Source: JAJCYL01 sp040222875 (GTDB lineage Bacteria > Bacteroidota > Bacteroidia > Cytophagales > Cyclobacteriaceae). From it: DNA of 64,000 bases. This document shows, in pieces, positions 60,879 to 64,000 of this stretch; position 1 is the first letter of the stretch; every line of letters starts with the position of its first letter. The stretch lies in contig JAVKCG010000004.1 in assembly GCA_040222875.1 (NCBI GenBank), positions 558,001-622,000 of the forward strand. The letters are read 5' to 3'. The notes beneath the pieces are model-generated. The model was not told the origin of the DNA. It searched no databases and saw only the letters and a list, made by a program, of their open reading frames with translations. A program made the translations under genes and the position numbers.

Positions 60879-61622
60879 ATGAAAAAACTTGCCGTAATTA
60901 TGATTGGGGTGCTCTCAGCATCTTTTGTGTCAGCACAAAGTGTTGACGAAATTATTGACGCTTATTTCGAAAATACTGGTGGATTTGACAATTGGGGTAA
61001 CGTGGAAGGCATTAAGATCAATGCCAAGGTAAATCAAAATGGCGTGGAGATTCCTGTGGAGATTGTACAAATGGCGGACGGCCGGCAGTACACCAAAGTA
61101 TCTATCCAGGGTAACAGCCTCATGCAAGGGGTGTTTGATGGCGAAACATTATGGAATACTCATTTTGCAACAATGTCCGCAGAAAAGGCTGACGCAGAAT
61201 CAACTGCTAATACTAAGCTGGATGCCAATGACTTTCCAGATTCATTTTACAATTACAAAGACAAGGGCTACACTGCTGAACTTGTTGGCAACGAAACAAT
61301 CGAGGGAGCCGAAACTTTCAAGATTAAACTGACCAAAGAAAAGAAAATGGTGGATGGAGAAGAGGTAGATGACATCTTGTATTACTATTTCGATACGGAG
61401 GCCATGATTCCAATTGCTCAGGAAAGTGTGGTTTTACAAGGCCCAGCGAAAGGTTCCACACAAATAGTCACATTCAGCGACTATCAGGAAGTTGACGGTT
61501 TATACTTCGCCTTTTCACTTACTCAAGGTGTAAAAGGCGGTCAATCACAGCCAATAATTGTTGAGTCAATTGCTGTAAATCCAGAAGTTAGCGAGGCAGA
61601 TTTCGCATTTCCTGGAGAATAA
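60879..61622 (+). CDS. LolA-like outer-membrane lipoprotein-sorting-family protein
   Basis: 247 residues. The signal peptide MKKLAVIMIGVLSASFVSAQ is clear. DEIIDAYFENTGGFDNWGNVEGIKI and the later YFDTEAMIPIAQE and KGSTQIVTFSDYQEVDGLYFAFSL segments are typical of the LolA-like beta-sheet family that is common in Bacteroidota. It may bind a lipid or lipoprotein moiety in the periplasm. The gene is separate from the lipoprotein operon (146 bp after the HhH gene, with a terminator between) and is followed 19 bp later by the BNR-type gene. Confidence 0.82.
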   Translation: MKKLAVIMIGVLSASFVSAQSVDEIIDAYFENTGGFDNWGNVEGIKINAKVNQNGVEIPVEIVQMADGRQYTKVSIQGNSLMQGVFDGETLWNTHFATMSAEKADAESTANTKLDANDFPDSFYNYKDKGYTAELVGNETIEGAETFKIKLTKEKKMVDGEEVDDILYYYFDTEAMIPIAQESVVLQGPAKGSTQIVTFSDYQEVDGLYFAFSLTQGVKGGQSQPIIVESIAVNPEVSEADFAFPGE

Positions 61623-61641
61623 TTAATCAAACCTAAAAAAG

Positions 61642-64000
61642 ATGAAATTACAAGCATATTGCGCAATGGCCCTGATGGGCCTTTTGGCGTTTAATCATAT
61701 TCAAGCTCAGGATATTCAATTAAATGGCAAGGAGCTGTTTGGTGATCTTGAAGCCAGGCATATTGGCCCTGCCCTAATGAGCGGCCGGATAATTGACATT
61801 GAAGGCCATCCGACAAACGACCGTATTATTTACATCGGAGCTGCCGGTGGTGGCGTTTGGAAGTCAATAAATGGCGGTGCATCTTTCAATCCGATCTTTG
61901 AAGAACATGCCCAATCAATCGGTTCAATTGCCCTTGATCCACAAAATCCGGATCAAAATGTTTGGGTTGGTACAGGCGAAATCTGGACCAGGAACAGTGT
62001 ATCTGTTGGTGATGGCTTATACAAGTCAACCGATGGCGGATCAAACTGGGTCAAAGTTGGATTTGAAAACTCTGAAAGAATCTCAAGTATTAAAATCCAC
62101 CCACAGAACCCAGACATAATGTACTTAGGTGTACTTGGTGCTCTTTGGGGCGATAATGAAGAACGAGGTGTGTTTAAGTCAACAGATAAAGGCGAAACCT
62201 GGTCAAAAATTCTATATACAGATCAACAAACCGGCTGCGCTGATCTAATTATGGATCCGAAAAATCCTGATGTTCTTTACAGCACAATGTGGGAATTCAG
62301 AAGATCAGCATGGGGTTTTGAATCCGGCGGGGCCAACAGCGCTTTATACAAATCAACAGATGGAGGTGAGACATGGAATAAAATTCACAATGGATTTCCT
62401 GCGGGTGATCTTGGGCGTATTGCATTCGCCGTCGCCCCCTCCGATACCAATATATTATATGCCGCTATTGAAGCTGAAGCGGATGATGACAAAGGACTAT
62501 ACAAGTCTACCGATGCCGGTAAAAATTGGGAATTGCTTAACAAGAATTTCGAATTGGTAGTCCGGCCATTTTACTTCTCAAGGATTGTAGTTGATCCTAA
62601 AAACCCTGATGTGATTTTAAAAGCCGGTCTTTTCGGTTCAATAAGCAAAGACGGGGGTAAAACATTCAAAAGCCTTGGTCAGATGCACCCTGATATTCAT
62701 GATTTTTGGTTTGACATCAAAAATTCAGATAGAATTTATGTGGCGACTGATGGCGGCCTTTACCGCAGTTGGGATGGCGGAGTTACGATGGACATGGTTG
62801 ATAACCTGCCACTTTCTCAATTCTATCATATAAGTACAGATAACGAAACCCCTTATAATGTCTATGGTGGTTTGCAGGATAACGGCAGTTGGTATGGACC
62901 ATCACAATCAATTGGTGGTGTTGAGGCAAGGGATTGGAACAATGTGGGCTTTGGCGATGGGTTCAGGGTTATGCGACACCCAACAAAGCCAATAGTTTAC
63001 TCTGAAATGCAAGGTGCACAGAATGTTTGGCGATATGACATTGAGCGTCATGTCTCCAAAACAATTCAGCCACTTCCTGTCAAAGGGGACCCTAAACTGA
63101 GATTTAATTGGAATGCACCGATGGCTCTAAGCGATAATAACCCAGATAGGTTTTATATGGGAAGCCAATTCCTTCATAAGTCTGATGACATGGGCAATAC
63201 ATGGGTGAAGATTTCACCCGACCTCACAACCAATGACCCTGCCAAGCAACAACAGGATGAGTCTGGAGGATTATCAGTTGACAACTCTGGAGCAGAGAAC
63301 CATTGCACCATTTTTACAATCGCTGAATCGCCACTTGATGAAAATGTGATCTGGGTTGGCACCGATGATGGCAATGTGCAAGTAACCAAAAACGGCGGCA
63401 AAGAATGGGCTAATGTAACCGCAAGCCTTATCGGACTTCCAGCAAATACATGGGTTTATCACATTGAGGCAAGCAGCCACGACAAAGCTGTGGCTTATGC
63501 TGTGTTTGATGGCCATACCCAGAACGACAAAAATACCTATGTATATAAGACTTTAGATTACGGTCAAACGTGGGCTTCAATTGGTGCTGATAATTTGGTA
63601 GGCTTTGCAAGGTCAATTCAGGAGGACTATGAAAATCCTGATTTGCTTTTTCTTGGTACAGAATTCGGCCTGTTTATTACAATTGACGGTGGCAAAAACT
63701 GGAACAGGTTTACCAATAATATGCCCGCAACTGCCGTCCATGCGGTAGATCTACAAAAGCAAACAAGTGACTTGGTTTTAGGCACACATGGGCGTGGGGT
63801 CATAATTATTGACGACATAAGTCCTTTAAGACAAATCAATCAGGAGGTTCTGGCGAAAAATGTACACTTTTTTGACACAAAGCCTGCAATCATTAATGAG
63901 GCAAGTGGCTTTGGGGGCACTAGTACCGAACTCCAGTTTGTTGGTCAAAATCCGAACCGAGATGCCAAAATTGTTTATTACCTCAAGAAAAGGCACATCT
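61642..64000 (+). CDS. BNR/sortilin-type beta-propeller protein, cut by the window end
   Basis: At least 786 residues; the stop is beyond the window. A signal peptide ends around FNHIQAQ. Repeated units of the form GLYKSTDGGSNW, GVFKSTDKGETW, ALYKSTDGGETW, VYKTLDYGQTW and LFITIDGGKNW show BNR (Asp-box) repeats of a VPS10/sortilin or exo-sialidase-type propeller. Extracellular members in Bacteroidota are often annotated as glycosyl hydrolases, but no catalytic residues could be assigned here. The last visible part, from FDTKPAIINEASG, begins a different C-terminal domain. Confidence 0.88.
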   Translation, partial: MKLQAYCAMALMGLLAFNHIQAQDIQLNGKELFGDLEARHIGPALMSGRIIDIEGHPTNDRIIYIGAAGGGVWKSINGGASFNPIFEEHAQSIGSIALDPQNPDQNVWVGTGEIWTRNSVSVGDGLYKSTDGGSNWVKVGFENSERISSIKIHPQNPDIMYLGVLGALWGDNEERGVFKSTDKGETWSKILYTDQQTGCADLIMDPKNPDVLYSTMWEFRRSAWGFESGGANSALYKSTDGGETWNKIHNGFPAGDLGRIAFAVAPSDTNILYAAIEAEADDDKGLYKSTDAGKNWELLNKNFELVVRPFYFSRIVVDPKNPDVILKAGLFGSISKDGGKTFKSLGQMHPDIHDFWFDIKNSDRIYVATDGGLYRSWDGGVTMDMVDNLPLSQFYHISTDNETPYNVYGGLQDNGSWYGPSQSIGGVEARDWNNVGFGDGFRVMRHPTKPIVYSEMQGAQNVWRYDIERHVSKTIQPLPVKGDPKLRFNWNAPMALSDNNPDRFYMGSQFLHKSDDMGNTWVKISPDLTTNDPAKQQQDESGGLSVDNSGAENHCTIFTIAESPLDENVIWVGTDDGNVQVTKNGGKEWANVTASLIGLPANTWVYHIEASSHDKAVAYAVFDGHTQNDKNTYVYKTLDYGQTWASIGADNLVGFARSIQEDYENPDLLFLGTEFGLFITIDGGKNWNRFTNNMPATAVHAVDLQKQTSDLVLGTHGRGVIIIDDISPLRQINQEVLAKNVHFFDTKPAIINEASGFGGTSTELQFVGQNPNRDAKIVYYLKKRHI

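Overview
The window reads as a chromosomal segment of a Bacteroidota bacterium, most likely a marine member of the Cytophagales. The evidence is the AT-rich sequence, promoters with the Bacteroidota -7 form TAnnTTTG, the gene string parA-parB-DUF5683-dapB-lepB, an iscR-less suf operon, TPR-type histidine kinases and a TonB receptor with a carboxypeptidase-regulatory-like N-terminal domain. Species was not determined. There are no phage, transposase or CRISPR genes.

Layout. 1-9.4 kb: the end of an unknown protein, an orphan MoxR ATPase, a small STAS-like protein, the ergothioneine pair egtB-egtD, then parA-parB-DUF5683-dapB-lepB. 9.4-24.1 kb: a surface-glycan region with an AsnB amidotransferase, a YfhO-type membrane protein, about six glycosyltransferases, a methyltransferase, two CDP-paratose-epimerase-like SDRs and a large polytopic protein. 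24.2-30.9 kb: a minus-strand Fe-S assembly operon (sufB, a four-helix-bundle gene, sufC, sufD, sufS, a coiled-coil gene, sufE, a sufT-like gene, a bacilliredoxin). 31.0-37.4 kb: a second glycan operon (GT4, AsnB, methyltransferase, GlpD-like, SDR). So suf sits between two glycan blocks. 37.5-49.9 kb: an Lrp regulator, a very unusual tRNA-like gene, a DUF885-like lipoprotein, a large palindromic element, argS, a TPR histidine kinase, an orphan HigA-like protein and an arginine/citrulline block. 50.0-55.9 kb: two histidine kinases, two response regulators and a SiaC-like phosphoprotein. 56.0-60.7 kb: a probable metal-homeostasis locus (Fur/Zur-type regulator, TonB receptor, two lipoproteins, a membrane protein). 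60.9-64.0 kb: a LolA-like secreted protein and a BNR/sortilin-type propeller protein cut by the window end.

Most interesting points. (1) The tRNA-like gene at 38160-38292 has a leucine-type body, canonical T-loop and encoded CCA, but a CTC anticodon, pyrimidine 37, discriminator G and a 61-nt variable region that folds into two tiers. (2) Two 25-nt operators of Fur-superfamily 7-1-7 form, identical at 22 of 25 positions, lie before the suf operon and before the membrane-protein/HhH-lipoprotein pair near 59.6 kb. (3) A different palindrome, TGCAATRATGTTGCA, occurs before the Fur/Zur-type regulator gene and before the lipoprotein gene downstream of its receptor, which suggests a small metal regulon with two inputs. 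(4) A lipoprotein made of three 60-residue units, two with clear helix-hairpin-helix sequence, lies in that locus.

All calls come from reading the sequence. No database search was run, so family names rest on recognised motifs and function is inferred unless stated.
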